Source: a virus
IMG/VR virus record: IMGVR_UViG_3300046648_000381
Coordinates: 1-60,023 of that record
DNA length: 60,023 nucleotides
Strand: one strand, 5' to 3'
Within the stretch, counting starts at the first letter, position 1. The number at the start of each line of letters is the position of its first letter. Below, piece after piece: positions 33,851-44,448 of this stretch. The translations under genes and the position numbers were made by a program. The notes under the pieces are model-generated. The model saw only the letters and a program-made list of their open reading frames with translations, was not told the DNA's origin and did no database searches.

Positions 33851-35046
33851 TGGCTGGTACCACCGCTTGGGCGGGCGGGATCAACAACCGGGCGAATTAC
33901 CGGGATATTCCAGACGGCTACGTCCGTGACATGGTGAACCTCGATCCTCTGGTCGGCGGCACCCTCGGTCTGCGCTCTGGGTTCGACAAGGTGTGTCCGG
34001 CCACGAATGGCCGCGGCGCATTGTCAGTCGGTTCGAAAATCCTGTTCGCAGACGGTGGCTCGCTGATCTGCTTCGACACCGCGACCAACACCCAAACAGT
34101 CCTGGGCTCTATCGCGGGCGGAGGCCGACTGGCTGGCGCTGTGATGAATCAAGAGTTGTTCTTCTGCACCGCGAACGACGTATTGCGATTTGATGGATCG
34201 ACACTGCGTCCTTGGGGCGTGCCCACCGTCGTTAATCAGCCATACCCTGGCGTTGGTGGCGGCGGCATCCCGGCAGGCCTGTATCAAGCTGCAATGACGC
34301 TGGTGAATGCCAAGGGGGAAGAGGGCGGGACCGTCAACCCTATTCAGGTGACGGTTCCGGCCAAGTCCTCGCTGCAGTTCTCGCTGTCACCACCTGCTGG
34401 TTACACAGCGAGGCTGTACGTCAGCACCTCCAGCGGCGAAAGCCTCTATCTGCAATATCAAGGCTCCGGCGGCTACACGGTCAGCACCATTCGTGACGAT
34501 ACAGCTCGCCTGGACACGCTAAACCTGCGCGAGCCGGTGGGCGGTGACTACATCGCGGCGCTGGGCGGCATCCTGCTCATCGCCGACGGCAAAACGCTTT
34601 GGCACACCTCGCCAATGAGCCCGCACCAGCTCAACATGGCTAACTCCTTCTTCCAATATCCGTCAGCCATCAGCCTGGTCATCCAGGTGAATGGCGGCGT
34701 GTTCGTGTGTGCTGACAAGACCTATTTCCTTCAATCGCCTGAATCTGGCGATGCAGTCGTGCAGACAACAAAGCTTGAATACGGCGCCATCCCTGGCACT
34801 GGAACCATCCTGCCCGACGGCCGCGCATCCTGGATGACCCAGTACGGCCTCGCGGTCGGCGCCGTGGACGGAAGTGTCACCTTGCTCAGTCAGGGCAATT
34901 TCATTCCCGACATGAGCACCACAGGCGCCTCCGGCGTCATCGATCACAACGGCAACCAGATGGTTGTCACCACTATGGCCGGTCAGCGCGGACCAAACCC
35001 GCTTGCCGCCACCGATTACTACGAAGCGGAGATCGTCACCCCATGA
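33850..35046 (+). CDS. Tail hub / DNA-stabilisation protein (gp10-like)
   Basis: 398 residues starting MAGTTAWAGGINNRANYRDI. Repeating beta blades suggest a beta-propeller such as P22 gp10 or related tail nozzle proteins. It follows the adaptor and is coupled to it. Function inferred from position and fold. Confidence 0.7.
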   Translation: MAGTTAWAGGINNRANYRDIPDGYVRDMVNLDPLVGGTLGLRSGFDKVCPATNGRGALSVGSKILFADGGSLICFDTATNTQTVLGSIAGGGRLAGAVMNQELFFCTANDVLRFDGSTLRPWGVPTVVNQPYPGVGGGGIPAGLYQAAMTLVNAKGEEGGTVNPIQVTVPAKSSLQFSLSPPAGYTARLYVSTSSGESLYLQYQGSGGYTVSTIRDDTARLDTLNLREPVGGDYIAALGGILLIADGKTLWHTSPMSPHQLNMANSFFQYPSAISLVIQVNGGVFVCADKTYFLQSPESGDAVVQTTKLEYGAIPGTGTILPDGRASWMTQYGLAVGAVDGSVTLLSQGNFIPDMSTTGASGVIDHNGNQMVVTTMAGQRGPNPLAATDYYEAEIVTP

Positions 35047-35558
35047 CCTGCATGACGGAAGGCCTGGCAAAGTTCGGCTTTGTCTTTACCGGTGAGGTCG
35101 TGTCGCCGTCTGGCGAGGTGATCTATTCGCGCACCGACCACAACATTATCCCGCAGAGCGGTATTGATCACATTGTCGGCCTGCTGCGCGGCACCGGCAC
35201 GATCAACTCAAGCTGGTACGTGGGCGTTGGTGCTGCCAACTATGTGCCTACCTCAGCGACCACCTCTGCAGACTTGCCGGTAGTCGTGGGCGAGAGCGTC
35301 GGCTACTCCCAGGCGACTCGGCCCACGTGGTCCAACACTTACGATGGCGTGTCCATGGTGGGCAACCTCGATGCCAAGGCCGAGTTCACATTCCCGGCCG
35401 CGACCCGGCTGTATAGCGGGTTTCTGGTATCGAACTCTGGCAAGGGTGCGAACGCTGGCATTCTGCTATCGATCTCGCGTTTTGCCTCGCCCTACGACAT
35501 CCCGGCCGGATCTACTTTCCGCCTGGGCGTTGCCATCTCTCTTCTGTCGGCGAGCTAA
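35043..35558 (+). CDS. Tail protein
   Basis: 171 residues, beta-rich (YVGVGAANYVPTSATTSADL). It overlaps the propeller gene (ATGA). Similar to small tail proteins next to fibre-network genes; exact role unknown. Confidence 0.6.
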   Translation: MTCMTEGLAKFGFVFTGEVVSPSGEVIYSRTDHNIIPQSGIDHIVGLLRGTGTINSSWYVGVGAANYVPTSATTSADLPVVVGESVGYSQATRPTWSNTYDGVSMVGNLDAKAEFTFPAATRLYSGFLVSNSGKGANAGILLSISRFASPYDIPAGSTFRLGVAISLLSAS

Positions 35559-35561
35559 GCC

Positions 35562-35921
35562 ATGAGCCTGACCCTCTCTGCACGAAATTCGATTCTGCCA
35601 ACACTGGTTGGCGGAACGGTCTATATCGGCCTGCACTCAGCCAACCCGGGCGACACCGGCGCGGCCAGTGAAGTATCCGGCGGCGGATATAACCGGCAGG
35701 CGGCGAACTTCACCTTGAACACCACGACCGGCACGGCAATCCTGGCGGCAGGCCTGAGCTTCAGCGTCACTGCTTCGACCACGCTGACCCATATCACCAT
35801 GTGGCCTGCCTCGACTGGCGGCAACGCATTCGAGCGCCAAGCCCTTACCGCGCCGGTAACCGTAACTTCCGGCACCTTCACCATCGCTGCGGGCGATATC
35901 ACCCTGGGGGGCGCGTCATGA
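35562..35921 (+). CDS. Tail-associated protein
   Basis: 119 residues. TVYIGLHSANPGDTGAASEV is typical of small tail/fibre-base proteins in phages. ATGA overlap with the next gene. Confidence 0.65.
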   Translation: MSLTLSARNSILPTLVGGTVYIGLHSANPGDTGAASEVSGGGYNRQAANFTLNTTTGTAILAAGLSFSVTASTTLTHITMWPASTGGNAFERQALTAPVTVTSGTFTIAAGDITLGGAS

Positions 35922-36361
35922 AGCGCAGCACTGGTCTTCGCAACTCCATGTTGGCAACCGGGTCGTTCAAGGCGGCTTTGACAGGCACGGTAATCAACAT
36001 TTACTCGGCAGCCACCGAGCCGGCGACAGCTGACGTGGCATTGCCGGGCGATGCCTTGCTACTGCTGACCTATTCGCTGGATGGCACTGGCGGCGGCGTC
36101 TCGTTTGAGGCTACTCCGTCGGGCGGTACGCTCCAGAAGAATGCCGCTGAAGTCTGGCAAGGCACCATCGTCGCCTCTGGCACGCCGAAATTCTTCCGCA
36201 TGCAGTTGCCGTCTGACGCGAACACGGACAGCGCGACCCTTGCGCGCCTGCAGGGCGGTATCGGGCTTGTCGACGCCGATCTGGTTGTCAGCAGCACGAC
36301 CTGGACGGCCGGCGACCAGCGCAAACTCAACTACTTCGTGGCCTCTATCGCCGCTGGCTAA
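35918..36361 (+). CDS. Tail-associated protein
   Basis: 147 residues from the ATG at 35918. STGLRNSMLATGSFKAALTG followed by VINIYSAATEP resembles the previous protein's family of tail structural proteins. Confidence 0.65.
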   Translation: MKRSTGLRNSMLATGSFKAALTGTVINIYSAATEPATADVALPGDALLLLTYSLDGTGGGVSFEATPSGGTLQKNAAEVWQGTIVASGTPKFFRMQLPSDANTDSATLARLQGGIGLVDADLVVSSTTWTAGDQRKLNYFVASIAAG

Positions 36362-36375
36362 TCGGGAAGACCGCC

Positions 36376-38154
36376 ATGTCTAACCGACTGACGAAGCAAG
36401 GCAAGGTCACGTTCATTGCCGCCATCCCGGCGGTGGTCGCAACTCCGGCCCGGTGCGTGACGACCACCGGCAATGCCGTGAAGTACTTTCTTGTTACTGA
36501 TGTGATCAACCTCGGCTATGAAGTTGCGCCCGGATATCCAGTGCGCATGGATACGCATGAGGAAAACGGGCAGACCGTAATCGACAATATTTATTACCCG
36601 TTTCTGGTCCCTAATTCGAAAGTGACGGTGTGCTATCCCGCAGTCAAGGGAGTTGCGGGTCGCGAGGCATCGGTCATCACCGAGGGCTTCACTGGCTGGA
36701 ATTCTGGTGCGCGCAGCGTTGACTCTGTCGATAACGACTTCAGCGTTTCGTTTCAACTTCCATATGCCGCTAGCGGCGCAGTTATCTGCGGGATGGCGCC
36801 TGACTCTGTATCGATCGGCGACTTCGCAGCCATTCAGCATGGTCTGTATAGCGCTGGAGGTGGCATTAAGGTCTATGAGTCCGGCATCGAGCTTGCAACG
36901 CTCTCGATCAGTGCTGATGATGCCTCAGCGCTAGTCATTCAGCGCATAGCAGGGGTCGTCACCTACCGAGCCGGGATCAACTCTTACATCAGCGGCCAGC
37001 GATCGAGCGGTCCGAAGAAGCTGACTGCGGCCATGTATACGGCCGGCGACTACGTGGATTCGCCCACACTGGGCACTTCGAATTCTGGATCGTCGTTTGC
37101 GCCGCTGAGCCTTGGCACTCCAACCGCAGCTAATTCTGGATCCTCGTTTGAGTTGAATCTGCTCGGCGGGACAGCCTCCGGTAAAAATGCCAAACCCATC
37201 GTGGTGCCCGACATCGGCCTGGATGGCATCGCCACAGAGTTCGATCTCGTCATGAGCGCGATCGATATCGGATTGTCGATTGATCCGGGCGTGCTGAATT
37301 TCGACGTCACACCAACCGCGAGGATGTCCGAAGAGTTTCAATCGGGCATACGGTTCGCGATGGATGCTCCAACGATCAGCGCCTATGACACCGACAGCTT
37401 CTTCGACGTCTCTCTGGTCGAGGGAATCATCGCGCAGTCTGAGCCGTACTTTCAGCCCGTCCTGTTCGCCACGATCAACGAGAAGCTGCGGCTCGGCAGT
37501 GTCATCGACTTCTTCATCGCGATTGATGCTCGCATCGCTGAAATGCTGGTCATCTCGGACCGAACCGACGCAAGCCTGCTCATCACAGCGCTCATCCAGG
37601 GCGGCCTGACGCTGAGCGACTACTCGCTACGCAATCGGATCACCAACAGCTCTTACACCGGAAGCGATGGCGGGATCCAGTATGCCGCGGCTAATGAGGC
37701 CATCCAGTACGCCACCAACATCGCTACCGGTGCCGTCACTCGGTATGTGGGATTCGGCTTCACCAGCTTTTGCCGAGTGGGGCAAGTGCTCTACGGCGTG
37801 CGCCAGGACGGACTCTACAAGATCGGCGGGGATACGGATGACGGCAAGCTACTGTCCTTCCTGATCGATTTCGCCGCCGAGGATCAGGGCACGGCCCGAA
37901 CCAAGAGACTGGAAAACATCTTCTTCGGCATCACCACTGACGGCCAGGCCCTGGCGCGGCTGAAGGACGACTATGGCCGCGAAATCACCTACAAGCTGAT
38001 CCAGCGCGATAGTTCTGAATCCCGGATCAACACAGCAAAGGGCGTGTCTTCGCGCTACTGGCATCTACGCCTTGAGGTTGAAGAGGCCAGCTACGCCGAG
38101 ATCGACAATATTGAATGGGTGGCCGCGACCGGCGCCAGGAGAACCAAGCGATGA
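36376..38154 (+). CDS. Large tail structural protein
   Basis: 592 residues, beta-rich. It carries a near-repeat SNSGSSF twice near residues 236-258 and a C-terminal part rich in aromatic beta strands. ATGA overlap with the next gene. Probably part of the tail hub or fibre base. Confidence 0.65.
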   Translation: MSNRLTKQGKVTFIAAIPAVVATPARCVTTTGNAVKYFLVTDVINLGYEVAPGYPVRMDTHEENGQTVIDNIYYPFLVPNSKVTVCYPAVKGVAGREASVITEGFTGWNSGARSVDSVDNDFSVSFQLPYAASGAVICGMAPDSVSIGDFAAIQHGLYSAGGGIKVYESGIELATLSISADDASALVIQRIAGVVTYRAGINSYISGQRSSGPKKLTAAMYTAGDYVDSPTLGTSNSGSSFAPLSLGTPTAANSGSSFELNLLGGTASGKNAKPIVVPDIGLDGIATEFDLVMSAIDIGLSIDPGVLNFDVTPTARMSEEFQSGIRFAMDAPTISAYDTDSFFDVSLVEGIIAQSEPYFQPVLFATINEKLRLGSVIDFFIAIDARIAEMLVISDRTDASLLITALIQGGLTLSDYSLRNRITNSSYTGSDGGIQYAAANEAIQYATNIATGAVTRYVGFGFTSFCRVGQVLYGVRQDGLYKIGGDTDDGKLLSFLIDFAAEDQGTARTKRLENIFFGITTDGQALARLKDDYGREITYKLIQRDSSESRINTAKGVSSRYWHLRLEVEEASYAEIDNIEWVAATGARRTKR

Positions 38155-39098
38155 CCATCGACAGCACAACCAGTCAGCTATTTTCGCTGGCTCAGCAGTC
38201 TCTTAGCTATGCATCGGGAAGCGCCGGCCGGATTCAGATAACGTCGAAACCGACACTGAAGGAAACGCCGTTTTCTTACACGGTTGGCAACATCGCCCTG
38301 GAAGCTCCGCCCAAGTTCAGTGACTTGTTCGGCGGCACGGACAACGCCGCGATCAACGCCCAAGCCATTGACGGCAACGTAGCAGAATGGATGAAGACCT
38401 ACTTCCCGTCGATCAGCGGTGACTTCCAGGGCATCCCTGAGGACTACCTGATCGGCGTGATCAGCGGAGTTACACCATTTGGCACTGCGTCCACCATCTT
38501 CGACCTGGTCTGGGATCATGCGCGGGATCGAGCATCGCGGACGGTTCGGTCCGAGATGGCAACCATAACAGCGACGTTTTCGGCCCGTGGGTTCTCGCTC
38601 CCGCCTGGCGCGATGGTTGATCAGATCGCATTCTCAGAGCGGCGCGGTACTAACAATGTGCTCGACGTTAACCGTGATCAGACCCAAAAGGACGCGGACA
38701 TCCGGGTGCAACTGCTCCAGCAGGCCGTACAGCTCGCTAATCAGCTCAAGCTGGGTATTCTCAACGCTGCTTCAGATCTGTTTCGCTCCTATACGGCGCT
38801 GTATCAGCTCGATTCACAGACTGCCCAGATCAAGGCGTCGGCTTATCAGTCGTTCTATAACGCCCTGGCCAGCTACTACAGCGTTGAAGTGAACCTTGAG
38901 CAGCTGAAGCTCCGGGCGGCAGAGACGAAGGCAGGCGTCGACGGGAACATCGACCGAAACCGAGTTGCCAACAACGGTTCGAACTCCACAGGCAATGCGC
39001 ATGCTACGGCGGCTAACGCATTCGCAGCGATCGCCAACGGCGCGGCAAGCGCGGCAGGGACTCTTCAGGCAAACATCACAACCGGCAGCGGCCAATAA
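38151..39098 (+). CDS. Tail/internal structural protein
   Basis: 315 residues from the ATG at 38151. A central helical block (LLQQAVQLANQLKLGILNAA ... RSYTALYQLDSQTAQIKASA) and an alanine-rich C-terminus suggest a coiled-coil virion protein. Role unknown. Confidence 0.6.
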   Translation: MTIDSTTSQLFSLAQQSLSYASGSAGRIQITSKPTLKETPFSYTVGNIALEAPPKFSDLFGGTDNAAINAQAIDGNVAEWMKTYFPSISGDFQGIPEDYLIGVISGVTPFGTASTIFDLVWDHARDRASRTVRSEMATITATFSARGFSLPPGAMVDQIAFSERRGTNNVLDVNRDQTQKDADIRVQLLQQAVQLANQLKLGILNAASDLFRSYTALYQLDSQTAQIKASAYQSFYNALASYYSVEVNLEQLKLRAAETKAGVDGNIDRNRVANNGSNSTGNAHATAANAFAAIANGAASAAGTLQANITTGSGQ

Positions 39099-41309
39099 AT
39101 GGCCGTCGTCCGTCGATCGATATCGTCGTCCGGTCTTTTTTTGACAAAGACCGTCGTCGATATGGCCGAGTCTTTAGGGAAACGCAATGGCCCGGCGCTT
39201 TCTTCAAAGAAAGTCATGTCGGGATACATCCTGATCGCAAAGAAAAACCAGACCCAGCCAGATGTGCCAGGGCTACCGCCGCACTTGCAGTCGCCGCTGG
39301 TGCGAAATTCTGTGCACCTGAACGCGATAATTCTGGATTGCCCAGGGTATCTCTGCCTGCCAGGGCGTTACATCATCGGTAGCAACGTCTATCTGGAGTT
39401 TGCATACGTGCAGCCGCTCCCTCTGGGGCGTGATACCTACATGCCAGGCGCGATCGATGATGTACTCGAGAGCCAAGATGATCCGCCGGCCTTGGCCGGG
39501 CCTTACACATTCATCAAGCTTGGGTCGGAGGGGGCTGGCAACAAGGTGGCTACGCGCGTCTGGGGGGTTGGAACATCGTTTAATGGGGCTGGGTGTGCCT
39601 ACGGGTTTGCGGCCGTGTACCTGTCCCTCAATCAGCTGAGCTGGGCGCTGTCCTATGCGAGAGAGGGCGATCCATTCGTCTATGTCATCCATGTGCTAAG
39701 CCCAAGCAATGTGCTGTGGACGCCTACCGATACTCCTGGGCAGTTTTCAGGCCAGGGAAACGTAGATTCACCGGTGATCCATTGGTCACTTGAAATCGGG
39801 GAGTCGGTCCTTGCTGCAGTTGGGGCAAAGGCATTCGTCCGGCGCATGGGGGTGCCTTCGCCAAACTATGAGGCGACGTGGGATCTTGAAAACTACCCAT
39901 GGATGACCTTCTCAGCGCCTCAGCCATACGTCGATGATGACGGCCAGCAGTCCTACCGGATGATCGTAGCAGGGCAGGTCGTGTACGACGTAGGCGGGCC
40001 GTATTACACCGATGACACGCCAGACGAGTATGGGTGGGGTGGCGGCAATTTCAAGACCGCCTCTGGATCGAAGGGCCTATGGGCTTGCCAGGTAGATGTC
40101 AACGGATTGGACGGAATGATTACCGCTCAGTACAAAATCGACGGTGCTGACGACCCTGATGAGGATCGGCACCCATGGGAGGTATCAGAGAAAGAGGATG
40201 ATCCTCAGCCAGCAGGCACATGGTATCAACCAAATCATCATTTCAAGTCGTCTCCGGTGATGCTGGATACCGGCGAAGGGGTGATGATTGATATCTCTTA
40301 TGTCCAGCGAACCAAGCAGTACGAGGATAGCCCTACTCCATCTACAGAGGGCGCAAACCTATTCGTAGATGTCTGCTGGTTTATCGATGGGGGGAGTCGA
40401 TCCCAAGCCATCAAAAAGACCCGGCTCCGAGCGGACATCTACGATAAAGACGGCGAACAAATCACAGACCAATACGGGCATGACGTTAAGTTCGATGCTG
40501 GCGACGACGAGATGAGATTTTTTTGCGGATCAGCTACCAACGGAGAGGTGATGGTTTCGGTACTGTTCTCAACCTTTATCCCCGACAGTTCGCCCCTACT
40601 GAGTATCGTTGTTGCGAATCGATCAGGCGCATCTGTCGCCTACTCAGGCAAGCCTGGCTTTGCTCAGAACATATCAAGCACCCTCGACGAGGCAGTAACG
40701 GCTCAGTACACGGATCACCCCACGCTGGATCCTGACGCAGAAGATCCCAACGACCGCGATACCAGTCGATACTGGACAATGCCTACAGGTGACGGCCAGG
40801 TCTCCTACATCGGCAATGGCAGGTTTATGTTTTATGTATCTTCAGAGTGGACAACGCCTGAAGAGGACGACATTTTCTTTACTCCGAACGGGAATCTCGC
40901 AGTCGCAATATTCGACCTTGAGGGTGGGATAGAACTGGCCGGAGTAATCGAGTCAGCCTTGACAGATTCAATGGTTCGCGGCGGCGGTACGTCTGGCGGT
41001 GGCATTCTCACTCAGCAATATAGAGGCCCGCGGGTTGGCCGAATTGAGGTCGTCAGACCCGAGAGCGACGGCTATGACGCCTCCACCGACTCTGGTCACC
41101 CGGCGACCTTGATAGCCACCAGGGGCTGGGGAAGTCCAGCGATCTCATCTACCGAGCAGAACGGCCAAGACATCAGAAACGGCACGACGTGGATCAGCTA
41201 CGACTCTGGCGCGAGCTGGACCGTCATGCTGAATTACGGCTCGCCCGCCGGCGCATTCCATTGCGGCAATGCCGCCCAGGCCCGAGACGAGCCCATCGTT
41301 CGGGTCTAA
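39099..41309 (+). CDS. Large virion protein, unknown
   Basis: 736 residues starting on the base after the previous stop. Beta-rich with many aromatic residues; no catalytic motif recognised. Base composition is slightly more AT-rich than the head genes. Tail-associated by position. Confidence 0.6.
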   Translation: MAVVRRSISSSGLFLTKTVVDMAESLGKRNGPALSSKKVMSGYILIAKKNQTQPDVPGLPPHLQSPLVRNSVHLNAIILDCPGYLCLPGRYIIGSNVYLEFAYVQPLPLGRDTYMPGAIDDVLESQDDPPALAGPYTFIKLGSEGAGNKVATRVWGVGTSFNGAGCAYGFAAVYLSLNQLSWALSYAREGDPFVYVIHVLSPSNVLWTPTDTPGQFSGQGNVDSPVIHWSLEIGESVLAAVGAKAFVRRMGVPSPNYEATWDLENYPWMTFSAPQPYVDDDGQQSYRMIVAGQVVYDVGGPYYTDDTPDEYGWGGGNFKTASGSKGLWACQVDVNGLDGMITAQYKIDGADDPDEDRHPWEVSEKEDDPQPAGTWYQPNHHFKSSPVMLDTGEGVMIDISYVQRTKQYEDSPTPSTEGANLFVDVCWFIDGGSRSQAIKKTRLRADIYDKDGEQITDQYGHDVKFDAGDDEMRFFCGSATNGEVMVSVLFSTFIPDSSPLLSIVVANRSGASVAYSGKPGFAQNISSTLDEAVTAQYTDHPTLDPDAEDPNDRDTSRYWTMPTGDGQVSYIGNGRFMFYVSSEWTTPEEDDIFFTPNGNLAVAIFDLEGGIELAGVIESALTDSMVRGGGTSGGGILTQQYRGPRVGRIEVVRPESDGYDASTDSGHPATLIATRGWGSPAISSTEQNGQDIRNGTTWISYDSGASWTVMLNYGSPAGAFHCGNAAQARDEPIVRV

Positions 41310-41325
41310 CTGAAGAGGATTATTC

Positions 41326-42402
41326 ATGGCGATTATTGGCTATCTTGACGCTGGCACTCGGGCGACCCCTGATGATGATTACGTCTACTCGCTTTTCCTG
41401 TTCGACTCGGTTAGTGGGGCGCAGACCGCGCAGATCGCCCTGCAGAGTCAGGCATACAACTTTGGCAATGGCACCTTGTCGAGAGATGGGTTGACCCTGG
41501 CGGTCAAGGGAGTTAACGACAGCTTTATCTATTTTTGCGACACGGCAAGCGGGAATATTCGAACAACGCCAATCACCGGATTTATTAGTGCCGGGCAGTA
41601 CGGATTTGGCCCTGAGGGTAATTTTTACGCTTACGTTTTCGGCACCCCCGGAGTTCTGATTAGCATTCCACCTCCCTACACTACGCCGTCGTATATTTCT
41701 TTATCGTCCGATCCGATCACTGATTTCAGCGTAACCGGGGTAGCAGATCTGATTGTTATCTCAACCCGCGATCAAAATAGCGGGAGCCCCACAGGGATAT
41801 TTCGGCTGAATGCCAGTACTGGGGCGCAATCTACCTATATCGACCTCGGGCAGACGGCGTGGTCGTACGGGTCCTATGCTGGTGTGATAGCAAGCCCGGA
41901 TGCGCGATTCATGGCTCTATCCCCGGCAAACCTGAGACAGAACATCACTACATTCGACGTCGACGCCACTCTGTTGACGTCATCTGACTCTTCAGGCAAC
42001 AACACTGACAAGTCCAAAAATGCCGGGTTCAGCGGCGATGGCGAGCAGCTTGTATACCGGTATGGCGACACCACGCTTGCGGTGCGAAACCTAACATCCA
42101 ATGTGCTCAATATTCGAGACTTCCAAGTACAGCTGGATGATAACGTCACAGGCAGCTTCGCCGCCGACTACACCCTGGTGGGCATGGTTGATGACAGTCA
42201 TGTGCTGTTGCATAACCGTGGGTTGTTGGCGGTATTGGACTTCAATTCTGGGGTCGTCACGACGCGGATCAACAAGCGAAACCAAGGGCTATATGAGACT
42301 GACGGCCTACCAATCGCTTATCGAGGGCTCGGCATCGGTGGCCCGCCACCTGAGCCTGCCGGGTTCTGGCAGGACTTCGTCAAAGCGACCGAGGCTGCTT
42401 AG
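41326..42402 (+). CDS. Beta-propeller-like virion protein
   Basis: 358 residues with recurring blade-like segments (LFDSVSGAQTAQIALQSQAY; FRLNASTGAQSTYIDL; FDVDATLLTSSD). The C-terminal PPPEPAGFWQDFVKATEA may be a docking tail. GAAGAGG upstream of the ATG. Function unknown. Confidence 0.65.
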   Translation: MAIIGYLDAGTRATPDDDYVYSLFLFDSVSGAQTAQIALQSQAYNFGNGTLSRDGLTLAVKGVNDSFIYFCDTASGNIRTTPITGFISAGQYGFGPEGNFYAYVFGTPGVLISIPPPYTTPSYISLSSDPITDFSVTGVADLIVISTRDQNSGSPTGIFRLNASTGAQSTYIDLGQTAWSYGSYAGVIASPDARFMALSPANLRQNITTFDVDATLLTSSDSSGNNTDKSKNAGFSGDGEQLVYRYGDTTLAVRNLTSNVLNIRDFQVQLDDNVTGSFAADYTLVGMVDDSHVLLHNRGLLAVLDFNSGVVTTRINKRNQGLYETDGLPIAYRGLGIGGPPPEPAGFWQDFVKATEAA

Positions 42403-42405
42403 GGA

Positions 42406-42430
42406 TTGCCATAGTCATCCAGCCACATAG
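42406..42430 (+). promoter_or_regulatory. Late promoter-like element 7
   Basis: TTGC, 6 nt, CATCCAGCCACATAG; 37 nt before the next start. Its 5' 21-22 nt recur truncated at 47675-47695. Confidence 0.7.
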
Positions 42431-42466
42431 TTTGACCGCATCAGAATTGGGCGTGGAGTGATTGAG

Positions 42467-44446
42467 ATGGCTGTCGGGGATAGAATCGGGGAGATTGCGA
42501 GCACATACCTTACGCCTGCCGAAAGGGCTGCGCAGATGGGGCTTAAACAAACATCGTTCGATGTCACGAATACTGGGCCGATCGCCAAGGCATCACTGCA
42601 GTGGCGGTCCGATTTTAACCAGGGATCGGCGCCGCAGGGATCTACCGACTTTAACCAGATAGCGCCTACCACCGCCGCGCCCGCGCCTACCCAGCCCGTC
42701 AGTCTTTTATCAGCGAGGCCCTCAGGAGTTCCGGATTCCTCAACGCCTTCGCAACCTTCGCCGACCAGCTTCGCTGATGCTGGCTCTCGGATTGGCGCTG
42801 GTCTTCTAGGCAATCCTCAGTCCGCCACTCAGAAACCAGCGTCACTCTGGGACGGCCTGCCTATTGGAGTACAACCTATTCCAGGATCGCCAACTTACCC
42901 AGCGCCAGGACAGCAAGCGATCCCCACCACAAGCAGTGCGCCGACTGCAGCGCCGGTGTCTCAGTCAGGCGGCCAGCCACCAGTGGCATCGCTTGATGAT
43001 GGATACCGTCCTGTAGTCGGTACTTCCGACACCTCGAATGGACAGACAAGCATCGTAGGTAAGCTCAATCCAGATGGCACAGCGTCGTTCTCGAATGACA
43101 AAACCGACCTTCGGAGCGCTTACGGAATGGCGCCGGTTAACGCACCGAAAACCTTGTCCTTGGCTGATCAGGCGAATATCGAAAATGCCTCTGGCTCCGG
43201 TCCGTCGTTCGCAGCACTGGGGTCAGCCAAGAACATGGGCGATGGCGTGGGCGGTTTCAGTCAATTCAACCAGGGCGACGCCAAGCTGGCCATGGATCGA
43301 TACCAGAAAGCGGCCGATCTTCGGCAAGGGTACAAAGAGCAGGACGCACTCGCCATTGCACGGCAGCAGGCAAGCATTGATTCAAGTGTCAACACGATCA
43401 GGGACAGCAGCCAGCCGATTACACGGAATGACCTGGCGCAGGCAGCTCTTGATCAGCAGGGGCGTCAGAGCGACCAGCAAGCAATTCTTAATGCCCAAAA
43501 CGGGATCACCTCTGGACAGGCCCAGCGTGCCGCAGCAACTCAGGCGCGTCAGGCCCAAGGCATCGAGGACCTGCGGTCGGCCGCTCTTGCACCTAATGCC
43601 ACGCCTGATCAGAAGCTTGCCTACCAAAATGCCATCGACCCGACTGGCGCCCAAGCTCTTCAGAAGCAGCTTGCTCAGGCACAAATCGGCAAAACCAATG
43701 CTGAGGCAGGGAAAACAAGGGCTGAGACAGATACGGCCCCGGCCCTTGCCAAGTCTCAGATCGGCAAAAACGAAGCCGAGACCGCAAAACTGAACGGTGA
43801 GGCCAATGGTACTGGCGCGGCAGGGCAGCAGCGGCAATTGAACCAGCTTGAGATCGACAAGCGCAAAACGGATGCGGCGAACGCGGCTCAGGCCCTGAGC
43901 ACGCAAAAGGCTGGCGCGTATGATCTCGCCAAAGAGGCTAGCGCCTTGGTTTCTGACATTGGCGATAGCAAGAGCCTTGATTCCATAACAGGGCCGATTT
44001 ACTCCCGACTTATGACGGTCAGCGGACCATCTCAAGACCTGATCAATAAAGCTGAGAGACTTCAAACCCTGCTCACGGTGGACAATCTGAAGCTCATGAG
44101 TGGCGTCCTCACCGACAAAGATATTACCTTCTTAGCTCAAGTTGGTTCTGGCTTGAACATTGGAGATGGCGGCATAAAGGGTTCCACCGAGGGCACGAAG
44201 CAGCGTCTGTCGCAGATAGCTGGAAAGCTATCTACAAAGCTGACCGAATATGAAAAAGCCAACCCGAACGCTGGCAAGCCTCAAGCTTCCGCCCCTGGCG
44301 CCGCCCAGCCTGCGACAACCACCGCTCAGCAGGCGCCCGCCACTCAGCAAGCGCAGATCCCAACTGTAGCCAATCAAGCCCAAGCTGCCGCTCTGCCAGC
44401 AGGCTCAACATTCATCGGGCCTGACGGCCACACGTACCGGAAATAA
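42467..44446 (+). CDS. Internal virion / DNA-ejection protein
   Basis: 659 residues from the ATG at 42467. Disordered Pro/Ser/Ala N-terminus, then Gln/Ala-rich helices (QAILNAQNGITSGQAQRAAA). The composition matches podovirus ejection proteins such as P22 gp7/gp20, released into the host envelope before DNA. Pairs with the next gene. Confidence 0.7.
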   Translation: MAVGDRIGEIASTYLTPAERAAQMGLKQTSFDVTNTGPIAKASLQWRSDFNQGSAPQGSTDFNQIAPTTAAPAPTQPVSLLSARPSGVPDSSTPSQPSPTSFADAGSRIGAGLLGNPQSATQKPASLWDGLPIGVQPIPGSPTYPAPGQQAIPTTSSAPTAAPVSQSGGQPPVASLDDGYRPVVGTSDTSNGQTSIVGKLNPDGTASFSNDKTDLRSAYGMAPVNAPKTLSLADQANIENASGSGPSFAALGSAKNMGDGVGGFSQFNQGDAKLAMDRYQKAADLRQGYKEQDALAIARQQASIDSSVNTIRDSSQPITRNDLAQAALDQQGRQSDQQAILNAQNGITSGQAQRAAATQARQAQGIEDLRSAALAPNATPDQKLAYQNAIDPTGAQALQKQLAQAQIGKTNAEAGKTRAETDTAPALAKSQIGKNEAETAKLNGEANGTGAAGQQRQLNQLEIDKRKTDAANAAQALSTQKAGAYDLAKEASALVSDIGDSKSLDSITGPIYSRLMTVSGPSQDLINKAERLQTLLTVDNLKLMSGVLTDKDITFLAQVGSGLNIGDGGIKGSTEGTKQRLSQIAGKLSTKLTEYEKANPNAGKPQASAPGAAQPATTTAQQAPATQQAQIPTVANQAQAAALPAGSTFIGPDGHTYRK

Positions 44447-44448
44447 TC

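Noticed and set aside
38178-42149. Leftward open frames across the tail genes
   Set aside because: High-GC shadow frames without start signals; the rightward genes are tightly packed and overlapping.
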